From Methanobrevibacter_A acididurans (GTDB lineage Archaea; Methanobacteriota; Methanobacteria; Methanobacteriales; Methanobacteriaceae), in assembly GCF_046197875.1 (NCBI RefSeq), contig NZ_CP166991.1, forward strand, positions 496,001-560,000: a DNA stretch of 64,000 nucleotides, written 5' to 3'. A program made the translations under genes and the position numbers. Positions 16,755 through 24,793 of the stretch are shown here, in pieces. The first letter of the stretch is position 1; each line of letters starts with the position of its first letter. The notes beneath the pieces are model-generated. The model did not search any database. It saw only the letters and a program-made list of their open reading frames with translations, and had not been told where the DNA came from.

Positions 16755-17318
16755 ATGGTAGTTGAAATAGTTTATATGGTTTTAGATGCAATTTTTGCAC
16801 CTTTAATTTCATTGGATCCTACTCCTAAAAATCCAATGCTTACAATTTTTGTGATATCATTAATAATTTCTCTTATTACTACTCTTGCTCAAAAATTGTT
16901 AGTTGATCAAGATGAGATGAAAGAAATCCAAGATGAAATGAAAGCATATCAAAAAGAAATGAAAGAAGCTCAAATGAGTGGTGATAATAGGCAAATGGCC
17001 AAATTACAAGCTAAACAAGGAGATGTAATGGCTAAACAATCTAAAATGATGAAAATGTCTTTTAAGCCTATGATTGTTACTTTTATACCAATATTATTAG
17101 TTTTTTATTGGATGGCTCAATCAGTTGTTTCTAAAACAATTGTTTCACTTCCTCCGGCGGTTTATTATACTTTATTAACCCCGTTATGGCATATGTTTTA
17201 TGGACCTCCAACTACAACTTTACCTTATGCTGTAGGTTGGTTAGGTTGGTACATTTTATGTACATTTGCTTTATCACAAATATTAAGAAAATATATGGGA
17301 TTCAAAGATGGATTTTAA
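16755..17318 (+). CDS. EMC3/TMCO1-family (DUF106) membrane insertase, YidC-like
   Basis: The 187-residue product has a transmembrane helix at about 27-47 and a long charged coiled-coil at about 50-98 (MKEIQDEMKAYQKEMKEAQM). Two more membrane segments follow at about 104-124 and 155-177. This layout is that of archaeal DUF106 proteins, homologues of YidC/Oxa1, Get1 and EMC3 that insert membrane proteins. Its place beside secY supports a role in membrane-protein biogenesis. Confidence 0.88.
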   Translation: MVVEIVYMVLDAIFAPLISLDPTPKNPMLTIFVISLIISLITTLAQKLLVDQDEMKEIQDEMKAYQKEMKEAQMSGDNRQMAKLQAKQGDVMAKQSKMMKMSFKPMIVTFIPILLVFYWMAQSVVSKTIVSLPPAVYYTLLTPLWHMFYGPPTTTLPYAVGWLGWYILCTFALSQILRKYMGFKDGF

Positions 17319-17515
17319 ATCCATTTTTGAGAAATATTTTAGAAAAAAGAATAAGTTTATATTGATAGATGATTATAATAATATTATAAATTACTATTTT
17401 TAAATAAATTGGTTTTTTATTATTAAATATAATTATTTAATTTATATTTTGAATCTATTTTTTTATAATAATAGGTTCTTTAATTATTAAAATTTTATAA
17501 AAGGTGGAGAAAAGA

Positions 17516-17782
17516 ATGCCTGAATTAAGATACAGATCAAGATCATACAAACGGATGCATAATAACACCCCTGGTGGTAAAAGTGTCCTAAGATATAAAA
17601 AGAAGAAACCATCTAAGCATGTATGTGCTGAATGTGGTGCACCGTTACATGGAGTTCCTCGAGGACGTCCATATGAAATTAATAAATTGTCTAAATCTCA
17701 AAAAAGACCTAGCCGCCCATATGGTGGTTATTTATGTTCTAAATGTGCTCGTAAGCACTTTAAAAATGAGGCTAGACAATAA
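17516..17782 (+). CDS. rpl34e: Large-subunit ribosomal protein L34e (eL34)
   Basis: The 88-residue product begins MPELRYRSRSYKRMHNNTPG and carries two CxxC pairs (CAECGAPL and CSKCARKH) for a zinc site. GGTGGAG precedes the ATG at 17516; an in-frame GTG at 17504 is part of that site. The stop overlaps the cmk start by one base, suggesting coupling. Confidence 0.94.
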   Translation: MPELRYRSRSYKRMHNNTPGGKSVLRYKKKKPSKHVCAECGAPLHGVPRGRPYEINKLSKSQKRPSRPYGGYLCSKCARKHFKNEARQ

Positions 17783-18300
17783 TGATTATAACTATCGGTG
17801 GCCTTGCAGGTACTGGAACTACTACTGCAGCCCAAGTATTATCTAAAAAATTGGATATACCCTTTTTATCTACAGGTAGTATCTTTAGGGATATGGCTAA
17901 AGAGAAAGGTATGTCAGTTTTAGAATTTAGTAAATTTGCTGAAAATAATACTGAAATCGATAATGAAATTGATAAAAGACAAGCTGAAATAGCTAAAATT
18001 TCTGATAATCTAATTGTTGAAGGTAGACTTTCTGCTTACTTTATTGATGCTGACTTAAAAATTTGGATGTATGCTCCTTTTGAAATTCGAGCTAACCGAA
18101 TTTGTGATAGAGAAATTAAATCTTTTGAAACAGCTAGTCAAGAAATAAAGATTCGAGAAGAAAGTGAAGCTTCTAGATATTTAGATATTCATAATATAGA
18201 TATTAATAATTTTGATATCTATGATTTAATGCTTAATACTAATAGGTTTAATCCTGATAGTATAGCAAATATAATTTTAACAACATTAAAGGTGATATAA
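17782..18300 (+). CDS. cmk: Cytidylate kinase
   Basis: The 172-residue product phosphorylates CMP/dCMP. It begins MIITIGGLAGTGTTTAAQVL, a P-loop variant seen in archaeal CMP kinases. It continues with STGSIFRDMAKEKG and IVEGRLSAYF, the nucleotide-monophosphate binding segments, and the lid-type RANRICDREIKSFE. It lies between two ribosomal protein genes, its usual archaeal place. Confidence 0.92.
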   Translation: MIITIGGLAGTGTTTAAQVLSKKLDIPFLSTGSIFRDMAKEKGMSVLEFSKFAENNTEIDNEIDKRQAEIAKISDNLIVEGRLSAYFIDADLKIWMYAPFEIRANRICDREIKSFETASQEIKIREESEASRYLDIHNIDINNFDIYDLMLNTNRFNPDSIANIILTTLKVI

Positions 18301-18513
18301 ATGGCATCTATTGAAGTCGGAAGAGTATGTATTAAGACAGCTGGTAGAGAAGCTGGCGAAAAATGTGCAATAATTGATATTATTGATGATAACTTTGTTG
18401 AAATAGTTGGTCAAACTATAAAAAATAGAAGATGTAATATTAACCATCTTGAACCTATTGATCAAACTGTAGAAGTTACAGATGATATTGAAGCTATTAA
18501 AAAATCATTATAA
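18301..18513 (+). CDS. rpl14e: Large-subunit ribosomal protein L14e (eL14)
   Basis: The 70-residue product has the KOW-type L14e core (VGRVCIKTAGREAGEKCAII) and TIKNRRCNINHLEPIDQ. It directly follows the cmk stop and uses the AGGTGAT at the end of cmk. Confidence 0.92.
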   Translation: MASIEVGRVCIKTAGREAGEKCAIIDIIDDNFVEIVGQTIKNRRCNINHLEPIDQTVEVTDDIEAIKKSL

Positions 18514-18514
18514 G

Positions 18515-18537
18515 AATAATTATCTTTAATTATTTTT
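18515..18537 (+). terminator. Stem-loop terminator candidate after rpl14e
   Basis: AATAATTA (18515-18522) pairs perfectly with TAATTATT (18527-18534), and further T residues follow. It begins two bases after the rpl14e stop and precedes a 120-base A/T-rich spacer, so it could end the secY-to-rpl14e transcript. Confidence 0.45.
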
Positions 18538-18652
18538 ATAAACTAATTTTTTCAATATATTTACATTATTTTTTTAATTAATAATTTTTATTTTAATATA
18601 AATAAAAATAAGTTTGAATTTTTTTTAAATACTTTATTTTAATGTGATTTTT

Positions 18653-19615
18653 ATGGAAGGTTATGTAGTTAAATCTTCAAGTAGTACTAATGATGATTAT
18701 GGTTGTGACCCTTTTAATAGACCTATTGAAGAACACATTACTCATGGAATAATTAATTTAGATAAGACTTCTGGTCCTACTTCCCATGAGATTGATTCTT
18801 GGGTTAAAAGAATTTTGCATGTTAATAAAACAGGTCATAGTGGAACTTTAGATCCTAAGGTTACTGGTATTTTACCTATAGGTATTGGTTCTGCTACTAG
18901 AGTTATTCAATTGTTATTACTTGCTCCTAAAGAATATGTTTGTTTAATGAAATTACATCAAGAAGTTGATGAAGATTCTATTAAATCTATTTTTGAAAAA
19001 TTTACTGGTAAAATTTTCCAAACTCCTCCAGTAAAATCAGCTGTAAAACGAGAACTTAGAGCTCGTACTATTTATTATTCTGATATTTATGAAATAGATG
19101 GTCGGGATGTTCTTTTCCGTATTGGTTGTGAATCTGGAACTTATGTTCGTACTTATTGTCATAATATAGGTGAAGCTTTAGGTTGTGGTGCCCATATGGC
19201 AGAATTACGTCGTACTATGGTTGGTCCTTTAAATGAACATACTAATCTTATTACTTTACAAGATTTAACTGATGCATATTATTATTATGCTGAAGAAGGT
19301 GATGAAACTTCTTTACGTAATATGATTAAACCTATGGAAGTTGCGACTGAACATTTACCTAAAGTAATTATTAGAGATTCTGCTGTTGGTGCTATTTGTC
19401 ATGGTGCTAATTTAGCTGCTGGAGGAATTGTTGCTATTTCAGAAAATGTTCGCTATGGTGATATTGTTGCTATAATGACTATTAAAGGAGAGCTTGTTGC
19501 TTCTGCTAAATCTTTATTTAGTCTTGATGAAATTTTAGATTCTGATTCTGGAATTATTTTTGAAACTAATAATGTTTATATGGATCCGGATGTTTATCCA
19601 AGTATGTGGAAATAA
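18653..19615 (+). CDS. cbf5: tRNA/rRNA pseudouridine synthase Cbf5 (dyskerin family)
   Basis: The 320-residue product has the TruB-type catalytic motif GHSGTLDPKVTGILPIGIG, with the active Asp. The binding segment TPPVKSAVKRELRARTIYY and a C-terminal PUA domain (from about residue 245) follow. Archaeal Cbf5 works with Nop10, Gar1 and L7Ae on H/ACA guide RNAs and also makes tRNA pseudouridine-55. The ATG at 18653 is chosen over the in-frame GTG at 18644. Confidence 0.94.
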   Translation: MEGYVVKSSSSTNDDYGCDPFNRPIEEHITHGIINLDKTSGPTSHEIDSWVKRILHVNKTGHSGTLDPKVTGILPIGIGSATRVIQLLLLAPKEYVCLMKLHQEVDEDSIKSIFEKFTGKIFQTPPVKSAVKRELRARTIYYSDIYEIDGRDVLFRIGCESGTYVRTYCHNIGEALGCGAHMAELRRTMVGPLNEHTNLITLQDLTDAYYYYAEEGDETSLRNMIKPMEVATEHLPKVIIRDSAVGAICHGANLAAGGIVAISENVRYGDIVAIMTIKGELVASAKSLFSLDEILDSDSGIIFETNNVYMDPDVYPSMWK

Positions 19616-19786
19616 ATTTTTAATCAAAACATTTAAATATGATAAAATACAATATTTTTTTATCAGGTAATTATGATAGTCGATTATGTTTATTTTTACA
19701 TAAATAAATATATTTTTTAATTAAACTATTTTTTTTATTATCTAAAAATAAATTTTAACAATATTTATTATTAGTAATTAATCCTG

Positions 19787-19796
19787 TGTATATAGG
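19787..19796 (+). promoter_or_regulatory. Box A for tRNA-Ser
   Basis: TGTATATAGG lies about 25-30 bases upstream of the ATGC at 19817-19820, which resembles a box B start site at the tRNA 5' end. Confidence 0.5.
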
Positions 19797-19818
19797 TTTA
19801 TACTATTTATTATACCAT

Positions 19819-19903
19819 GCCGAGATAGTCTAGCCTGGTAAGGCGCGAGACTGGAAATCTCGTGGGGATTTTCCCCTCCTGGGTTCAAATCCCAGTCTCG
19901 GCG
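19819..19903 (+). tRNA. tRNA-Ser (anticodon GGA)
   Basis: The acceptor arms GCCGAGA and TCTCGGC pair fully. The anticodon stem CGAGA/TCTCG holds the loop CTGGAAA, giving anticodon GGA, which reads UCC/UCU. A long variable arm (GGGGATTTTCCCC) marks a class II serine tRNA. The T arm is CTGGG-TTCAAAT-CCCAG and the discriminator is G. CCA is not encoded, so the CCA-adding enzyme encoded at 61.4-62.8 kb would be needed. No intron is seen. Confidence 0.96.
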
Positions 19904-20133
19904 TTTATTAGTATTTATTATTTTTATAATCTAATCAATTATTTTTTATTATGGATTATAAATCTTATTATAAATCTGATATAATTTTGCACTCTTAACT
20001 AATGTACTTTTTTTAGTTAAGTTTTAAAAACTGTTGAAAAACTGTGTTTTAAAAGAATTTTTTAAAATTCTTATTGAAACATTCGAACTCGCTACGTCTC
20101 GCGAGTTCGCTCTACTAAGCGGAGGTTAATTTT
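19904..20133 (+). promoter_or_regulatory. Structured leader before rps13 with three hairpins
   Basis: Three stems follow one another. The first is CTTAACTAA (19994-20002) with TTAGTTAAG (20013-20021). The second is AAGAATTTT with AAAATTCTT near 20053-20072. The third is a GC-rich CGAACTCGC (20084-20092) with GCGAGTTCG (20101-20109). A short alternative stem, CGCT (20108-20111) with AGCG (20118-20121), would compete with the third hairpin and take the first G of the GGAGG Shine-Dalgarno. Confidence 0.5.
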
Positions 20134-20595
20134 ATGGAAGACGATTTTAAGCACTTAGTGCGTATTTCAAGAAAGGATGTAGACGGTAATAAAACTGCCG
20201 AATATGCTTTAACTGATATTAAAGGTGTTGGATTATCTTTATCCCGTTCCATTTGTCTTATCTTAGGTTTAGATCTTAATCAAAAAATAGGTTACATGCC
20301 TGATGAAGATGTTAAAAAAATAGAAGATATTTTAGAAAATCCTATGGAATCTGAAATTCCAGATTGGATGTTAAACAGAAGACGAGATTATGCTACTGGT
20401 AAAACTACTCATTTAATTGAATCAGATCTTGACATGACTTTAAGAGATGATTTAAACAGAATGAAGAAAACTAGAAGTTACAAAGGTCGAAGACATGAAG
20501 CTGGATTACCAGTTAGAGGTCAAAGAACTAAAGCTACATTTAGACATGGATCTTCTGTTGGTGTAAAAAGAACAAGACCAGCAAAGTTACCATAG
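20134..20595 (+). CDS. rps13: Small-subunit ribosomal protein S13 (uS13)
   Basis: The 153-residue product has the S13 helix-two-turn-helix pattern (ALTDIKGVGLSLSRSICLIL) and the basic C-terminal LPVRGQRTKATFRHGSSVGV. It bridges the subunits at the head of the 30S. GGAGGT is 7-8 bases upstream of the ATG. It opens the RNA polymerase/ribosome operon. Confidence 0.96.
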   Translation: MEDDFKHLVRISRKDVDGNKTAEYALTDIKGVGLSLSRSICLILGLDLNQKIGYMPDEDVKKIEDILENPMESEIPDWMLNRRRDYATGKTTHLIESDLDMTLRDDLNRMKKTRSYKGRRHEAGLPVRGQRTKATFRHGSSVGVKRTRPAKLP

Positions 20596-20701
20596 ATTAA
20601 AGTAACTTTATCAAGAAGACTATTTTAAGATTAATTAATTTAATTATTTAATTCTTATTAATCAATTATATTTACTAAAATATTATTAAGGAGATAATAT
20701 A

Positions 20702-21241
20702 ATGGGAAGTCCAAGAAAAGCAAGAAAGAAATATGATACTCCACCTCATCCTTGGAATGCTGATAGAATAAAATCAGAAAACAAACTTATGTCCAAATAT
20801 GGATTAAAAAACAAAAAGGAAATTTGGAAAGCTGATACTCTAGTAAGAAACTATAGTCGGGATGCTAGATATTTATTAGGTTTCGCTCAAGATGAAATAA
20901 AAGTTCAAAAAAGAGAATTATTAGGACATTTAATCCGAGAGGGCGTATTACCAGATAATGCGGAATTAGAAGATATTCTTAATTTAACTGTGGAAGATAT
21001 TTTAAGAAGAAGATTACAAACTGTGGTTTATCAAAAAGGTTTAGCTAGAACTGCTAAAGAAGCAAGAATGTTTATTGTTCATGGTCATATTACATTGAAT
21101 AATAAAAAGATTGATTCTCCAAGTTATGTAGTTCAAAAAGGAGAAGAAGATCTTATAGGATTTTATAGATCCTCTCCTGTTGCAAAACAAATTGAAGATT
21201 ATAATAAAACTCAAAACAAAGTGGAAGAACAAACAGAATAA
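20702..21241 (+). CDS. rps4: Small-subunit ribosomal protein S4 (uS4)
   Basis: The 179-residue product begins MGSPRKARKKYDTPPHPWNA and contains the S4 RNA-binding domain (LARTAKEARMFIVHGHITLN). S4 nucleates 30S assembly. AAGGAGAT precedes the ATG. Confidence 0.96.
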   Translation: MGSPRKARKKYDTPPHPWNADRIKSENKLMSKYGLKNKKEIWKADTLVRNYSRDARYLLGFAQDEIKVQKRELLGHLIREGVLPDNAELEDILNLTVEDILRRRLQTVVYQKGLARTAKEARMFIVHGHITLNNKKIDSPSYVVQKGEEDLIGFYRSSPVAKQIEDYNKTQNKVEEQTE

Positions 21242-21261
21242 TATTCAAGGGTTGATAAATT

Positions 21262-21654
21262 ATGGCAAAAAATGAAAAATGGGGAATAGCTAATATTTAC
21301 TCATCATTTAATAACACTATTATTACTGTAACTGATATTACTGGTGCTGAAACCATTACTCAATGGTCTGGTGGTAAAGTTGTACGTTCTGATAGACAAG
21401 AAGCATCTCCTTTTGCAGCTATGGAAGCAGCTACTCGTGCTGCTGATGATGCTAAAGAAAAAGGATTTGTGGGTTTACATATAAAAGTCCGAGCTCCTGG
21501 TGGAAATGGTCCTAGAAGTCCAGGTCCTGGTGCACAAGCTACAATTCGTGCTTTTGCTAGAGCTGGAGTTAAAATAGGAAAAATAGAAGATGTAACTCCT
21601 ATACCTCACGATGGTACCGGACGTCCTGGTGGAAAGAGAGGAAGAAGAGTTTAA
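21262..21654 (+). CDS. rps11: Small-subunit ribosomal protein S11 (uS11)
   Basis: The 130-residue product has IYSSFNNTIITVTDITGAET, KVRAPGGNGPRSPGPGAQAT and the C-terminal PIPHDGTGRPGGKRGRRV. It lines the platform near the mRNA exit. A long frame reads through into the next gene in another phase; that is a shadow. Confidence 0.96.
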   Translation: MAKNEKWGIANIYSSFNNTIITVTDITGAETITQWSGGKVVRSDRQEASPFAAMEAATRAADDAKEKGFVGLHIKVRAPGGNGPRSPGPGAQATIRAFARAGVKIGKIEDVTPIPHDGTGRPGGKRGRRV

Positions 21655-21667
21655 GAAGGGGTTTAAT

Positions 21668-22510
21668 ATGGAGATTGAAGTCAAAAATCAAACTGATGAT
21701 GAGATTACTTTTATCATCCGTGATGCGGAAGTACCTTTTGTCAATGCAATAAGAAGAATCGCTATGATGGAAGTACCAAAAATGGCAATTGAAGATGTTT
21801 ATATGGTTCAAAACGATTCTGCTATGTTTGATGAGGTATTAGCTCATCGTTTAGGTTTAACTCCATTAGTTTCTGATTTAGATGCTGTTGACGGATTAGT
21901 CATGCCAGATAATTGTGACTGTGGAGATCATTGTCCTAAATGCAGTGTATCTTTAACATTAAATAAATCTGGTCCAGGAGTTATTTACTCTAAAGATTTA
22001 GTTTCTTCTGACTCAAAAATTAAACCTGTATATGATACCATACCTCTTTTAAAATTAAAAGAAGGTCAAAATGTAGAATTAGAAGCTATCGCTCAATTAG
22101 GTATTGGGAAAGATCATGCAAAATGGGTACCTACTACAGTATGTGCTTATAAACAATATCCTGAAATTACATTTAATGATGATTTAAATATCGATTATGC
22201 TTGTGTCGAAGCATGTCCGAAGAAAATCCTTAAAGCTAATAAAAAGAAAGGAAAAATTGAAGTTACTGATATTGAATCATGTACATTATGTAAAGCATGT
22301 GAAAGAGCCTGCGAAAAGCAACTAGTCAAAGATGAAAATGGAAATGAATTTTCCAAAAAATACATTAATCTAGGGTATCAAGAAAATAATTTTATATTTA
22401 AAATTGAAACAGATGGATCAATGCCTCCTAAAGAGGTTTTATTAAAAGCTTGTGATGTTTTATCAAATAAAGCAGATGAGTTTATTACATTTAGTAAAGG
22501 AGGAAGCTAA
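21668..22510 (+). CDS. rpoD: DNA-directed RNA polymerase subunit D (Rpo3) with ferredoxin-like domain
   Basis: The 280-residue product is the alpha-like platform subunit that pairs with subunit L. It starts MEIEVKNQTDDEITFIIRDA and includes VPFVNAIRRIAMMEVPKMAI. An inserted Fe-S domain at about 180-215 keeps CTLCKACERAC and an upstream CP (ACPKKILK), enough for one [4Fe-4S] cluster. The other ferredoxin motif is incomplete (CVEACP). The ATG at 21668 is preferred over an upstream in-frame codon. Confidence 0.96.
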   Translation: MEIEVKNQTDDEITFIIRDAEVPFVNAIRRIAMMEVPKMAIEDVYMVQNDSAMFDEVLAHRLGLTPLVSDLDAVDGLVMPDNCDCGDHCPKCSVSLTLNKSGPGVIYSKDLVSSDSKIKPVYDTIPLLKLKEGQNVELEAIAQLGIGKDHAKWVPTTVCAYKQYPEITFNDDLNIDYACVEACPKKILKANKKKGKIEVTDIESCTLCKACERACEKQLVKDENGNEFSKKYINLGYQENNFIFKIETDGSMPPKEVLLKACDVLSNKADEFITFSKGGS

Positions 22511-22512
22511 TA

Positions 22513-22878
22513 ATGGCTAGAAATGTTATTAAAACTAATCCTAACCTTATTGCATTAGCTCATAACTTAAGAAAAAAATCTTATGATGAAGATGTAGCTA
22601 TATGGAAATCAGTGGCAGCTAAATTAGAAAAATCAACAAGAAATCAACCAGAAGTAAATGTTGCAAACATTAATAGATATACTTCTGAAAATGATACAGT
22701 TGTTATTCCAGGAAAAGTATTATCTAATGGAAATTTAGATCATAAAGTTGTTGTCGCAGCATTAAAATTTTCTGAAACTGCTAAAGCTGAAATTGAAAAA
22801 GCTGGTGGAGATTGTATTTCCATTGCAGATTTAGTTGAAAAGAACCCAAAAGGTTCTAATGTCAAGATTATGCAATAA
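22513..22878 (+). CDS. rpl18e: Large-subunit ribosomal protein L18e (eL18)
   Basis: The 121-residue product has the L18e/L15 fold signature, with NLRKKSYDEDVAIWKSVAAK and VIPGKVLSNGNLDHKVVVAA. It starts two bases after rpoD, using the AAAGGAGG at the end of rpoD. Confidence 0.94.
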   Translation: MARNVIKTNPNLIALAHNLRKKSYDEDVAIWKSVAAKLEKSTRNQPEVNVANINRYTSENDTVVIPGKVLSNGNLDHKVVVAALKFSETAKAEIEKAGGDCISIADLVEKNPKGSNVKIMQ

Positions 22879-22944
22879 GCTTATTTAGGAATTATTAATT
22901 TAAAAAAAATAAATATATGAAAAATATTATAATAGGTGTTTATT

Positions 22945-23367
22945 ATGATTATTAACGGAGAAGGACATATTTTAGGAAGACTTGCTAGTGTAACTAGTAA
23001 AAAACTTCTTGAAGGTGAAGAGATAGTTGTTCTTAACGCTGAAAAAATTATGTTAACTGGTAATAAAGATTGGGCTTATGCAAGATATAAACAACGAGTA
23101 GATAGAAAAAGTATATCTAACCCTCGTGATTTAGGTCCTAAATATCCTAGAAGACCAGAAGATATATTCAGAAGAACTGTTAAAGGAATGTTACCTACTA
23201 AAAAAACTAAAGGTCGAGTTGCTTACAAAGGATTAAAAGCTTTTGTTGGTGTTCCTGCAGAATATGCTGATGCAAACCTTGAAACTATTCCTGATGCTGA
23301 ATATACTCATGTTAAAAAGGGTATTAAATTAGGAGAAATCTCTGAACTTTTAGGTGTAGATTTCTAG
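22945..23367 (+). CDS. rpl13: Large-subunit ribosomal protein L13 (uL13)
   Basis: The 140-residue product begins MIINGEGHILGRLASVTSKK and has RRPEDIFRRTVKGMLPTKKT, the L13 signature. The in-frame GTG at 22936 lies within the ribosome binding site, so the ATG at 22945 is used. Confidence 0.95.
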   Translation: MIINGEGHILGRLASVTSKKLLEGEEIVVLNAEKIMLTGNKDWAYARYKQRVDRKSISNPRDLGPKYPRRPEDIFRRTVKGMLPTKKTKGRVAYKGLKAFVGVPAEYADANLETIPDAEYTHVKKGIKLGEISELLGVDF

Positions 23368-23424
23368 ATAAAAAGTATTAAATTACAATTAAAACAAATT
23401 AAAATAAATAAACGGAGTGTAACT

Positions 23425-23829
23425 ATGAAAAAAGTTGTTCACACAAGCGGTAAACGTAAAACAGCTATTGCTAGAGGAACCGTTCAAGAAGGTAAAGGTA
23501 GAGTACGAGTAAATAAATCTCCAGTTGAACTTTACGATCCTGAATTAGCACGTTTAAAATTATATGAACCATTAGAATTAGCTGGTGAAGACCTTATAAA
23601 TACTGTTGACATCAATGTACATGTACAAGGTGGAGGAGTAATGGGTCAAGCAGAAGCTGCTCGTATGGTAATTGCTAAAGGTTTAGTTCAATGGACTAAT
23701 GATGTAGATCTTAAAGAAAGATTCACTCAATATGACAGAACAATGTTAGTTGGTGATCCAAGACGTTCTGAACCAAAGAAATTTGGTGGTCCTGGGGCAA
23801 GAGCTCGTAAACAAAAAAGTTACAGATAA
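23425..23829 (+). CDS. rps9: Small-subunit ribosomal protein S9 (uS9)
   Basis: The 134-residue product has GKRKTAIARGTVQEGKGRVR and GGGVMGQAEAARMVIAKGLV, and ends PGARARKQKSYR. Its C-terminal tail reaches the P-site tRNA. CGGAGT precedes the ATG. Confidence 0.96.
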   Translation: MKKVVHTSGKRKTAIARGTVQEGKGRVRVNKSPVELYDPELARLKLYEPLELAGEDLINTVDINVHVQGGGVMGQAEAARMVIAKGLVQWTNDVDLKERFTQYDRTMLVGDPRRSEPKKFGGPGARARKQKSYR

Positions 23830-23939
23830 ATTCATTATTTTTAATTAATGAATTAACTTTTTTATGTTTTAAAAAGATCTTTAAAAAAATATATGAAAAT
23901 TAAAAATTATAATAATAAAATAGGAAATGATGATTTAAG

Positions 23940-24110
23940 ATGATACCTATACGATGTATTAGTTGTGGAAAACCCGTTTCTGCATACTTTGATGAATATC
24001 AAAGTAGATTAGCTGATGGAGAAGATTCAAAAGCTATTCTAGATGATATGGGTATTGACAGATATTGTTGTAGAAGAATGCTCATTTCTCATGTGGAAAC
24101 TTGGGAATAG
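23940..24110 (+). CDS. rpoN: DNA-directed RNA polymerase subunit N (Rpo10)
   Basis: This 56-codon gene reads MIPIRCISCGKPVSAYFDEY and ends RYCCRRMLISHVETWE. C6xxC9 with the CC pair at 43-44 form the zinc site of archaeal subunit N (homologue of Rpb10). The order rps9-rpoN-rpoK is conserved in Methanobacteriales. Confidence 0.95.
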   Translation: MIPIRCISCGKPVSAYFDEYQSRLADGEDSKAILDDMGIDRYCCRRMLISHVETWE

Positions 24111-24205
24111 AAACCTTTTTATTATTTTTATTCACTCTTTTACAATTAAATAAAAATTATATTTTTATTTGTGAATGTTTTTTAAATAAAAGGAGTAATT
24201 AAGAT

Positions 24206-24415
24206 ATGCCTGCTAAAAAAACAAGTACAAAAAAATCAACAGCAAAAAAATATACAAGATTTGAAAAAGCTAGACTTTTAGGTTCTAGAGCTATACAATT
24301 ATCTATGGGTGCTAAACCTTTAGTGAAAGTTACTGAAGATGATGATCCTATTGATATTGCTCTTGCTGAATTAAAAGAGAATGTTTTACCTTTAGATGTT
24401 AAACCTAGAGAATAA
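24206..24415 (+). CDS. rpoK: DNA-directed RNA polymerase subunit K (Rpo6)
   Basis: The 69-residue product is the omega/Rpb6 homologue. It has a Lys/Thr-rich start, then TRFEKARLLGSRAIQLSMGA and DDPIDIALAELKENVLPLDV. It stabilises the folding of the largest subunit. AAGGAGT precedes the ATG. Confidence 0.94.
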   Translation: MPAKKTSTKKSTAKKYTRFEKARLLGSRAIQLSMGAKPLVKVTEDDDPIDIALAELKENVLPLDVKPRE

Positions 24416-24778
24416 CATTTTAACTTATTAATCTTGTTTTTTTATAAATTTTTTAAAAAAAAATTTCATCATAAATCATATTATAATAACTTATTTATGA
24501 GTAAAGATTTATTTAGTATTAAACTCAATACTAATAGTATATATAAAAATTTAAAATAAATTTAACTAATTAAAAAAATTATTATCATAAGCAATCTATG
24601 AATCGAACTACTAATTTTTTATAAGATTAACGATTCTTTAGTTAATCTCAAAGTAGATTTTATGGTAAGAGGAACATGGAATTAAATTAATAATCCATAA
24701 TAAATTAATAATATGTGGTATTAATTTGTGCATGATAATAATTTTTAAAAATATATTAAAAATGTTTAAAAAAAATTA
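24416..24778. other. 363-bp gap between rpoK and eno
   Basis: No credible ORF is seen. Small stems occur: TAGTATT/AATACTA near 24516-24535 and GATTAAC/GTTAATC near 24626-24650. TATA-like runs are frequent. It may hold the eno promoter and possibly a small RNA, but nothing is diagnostic. Confidence 0.4.
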
Positions 24779-24793
24779 ATGTGGTGTTTTTTT

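Noticed and set aside
20583..20609. 8-bp inverted repeat around the rps13 stop (AAAGTTAC/GTAACTTT) as a terminator
   Set aside because: No T-run follows, the stop lies in the loop, and rps4 continues on the same strand, so a terminator call is not supported.
21611..21667. N-terminal extension of RpoD read from 21611
   Set aside because: It overlaps the end of rps11 in another frame; the family N-terminus begins at the ATG at 21668.
24590..24640. GAATCGAAC, which resembles a tRNA T loop on the minus strand
   Set aside because: The flanking bases do not form a 5-bp T stem and no acceptor or anticodon arm can be built.
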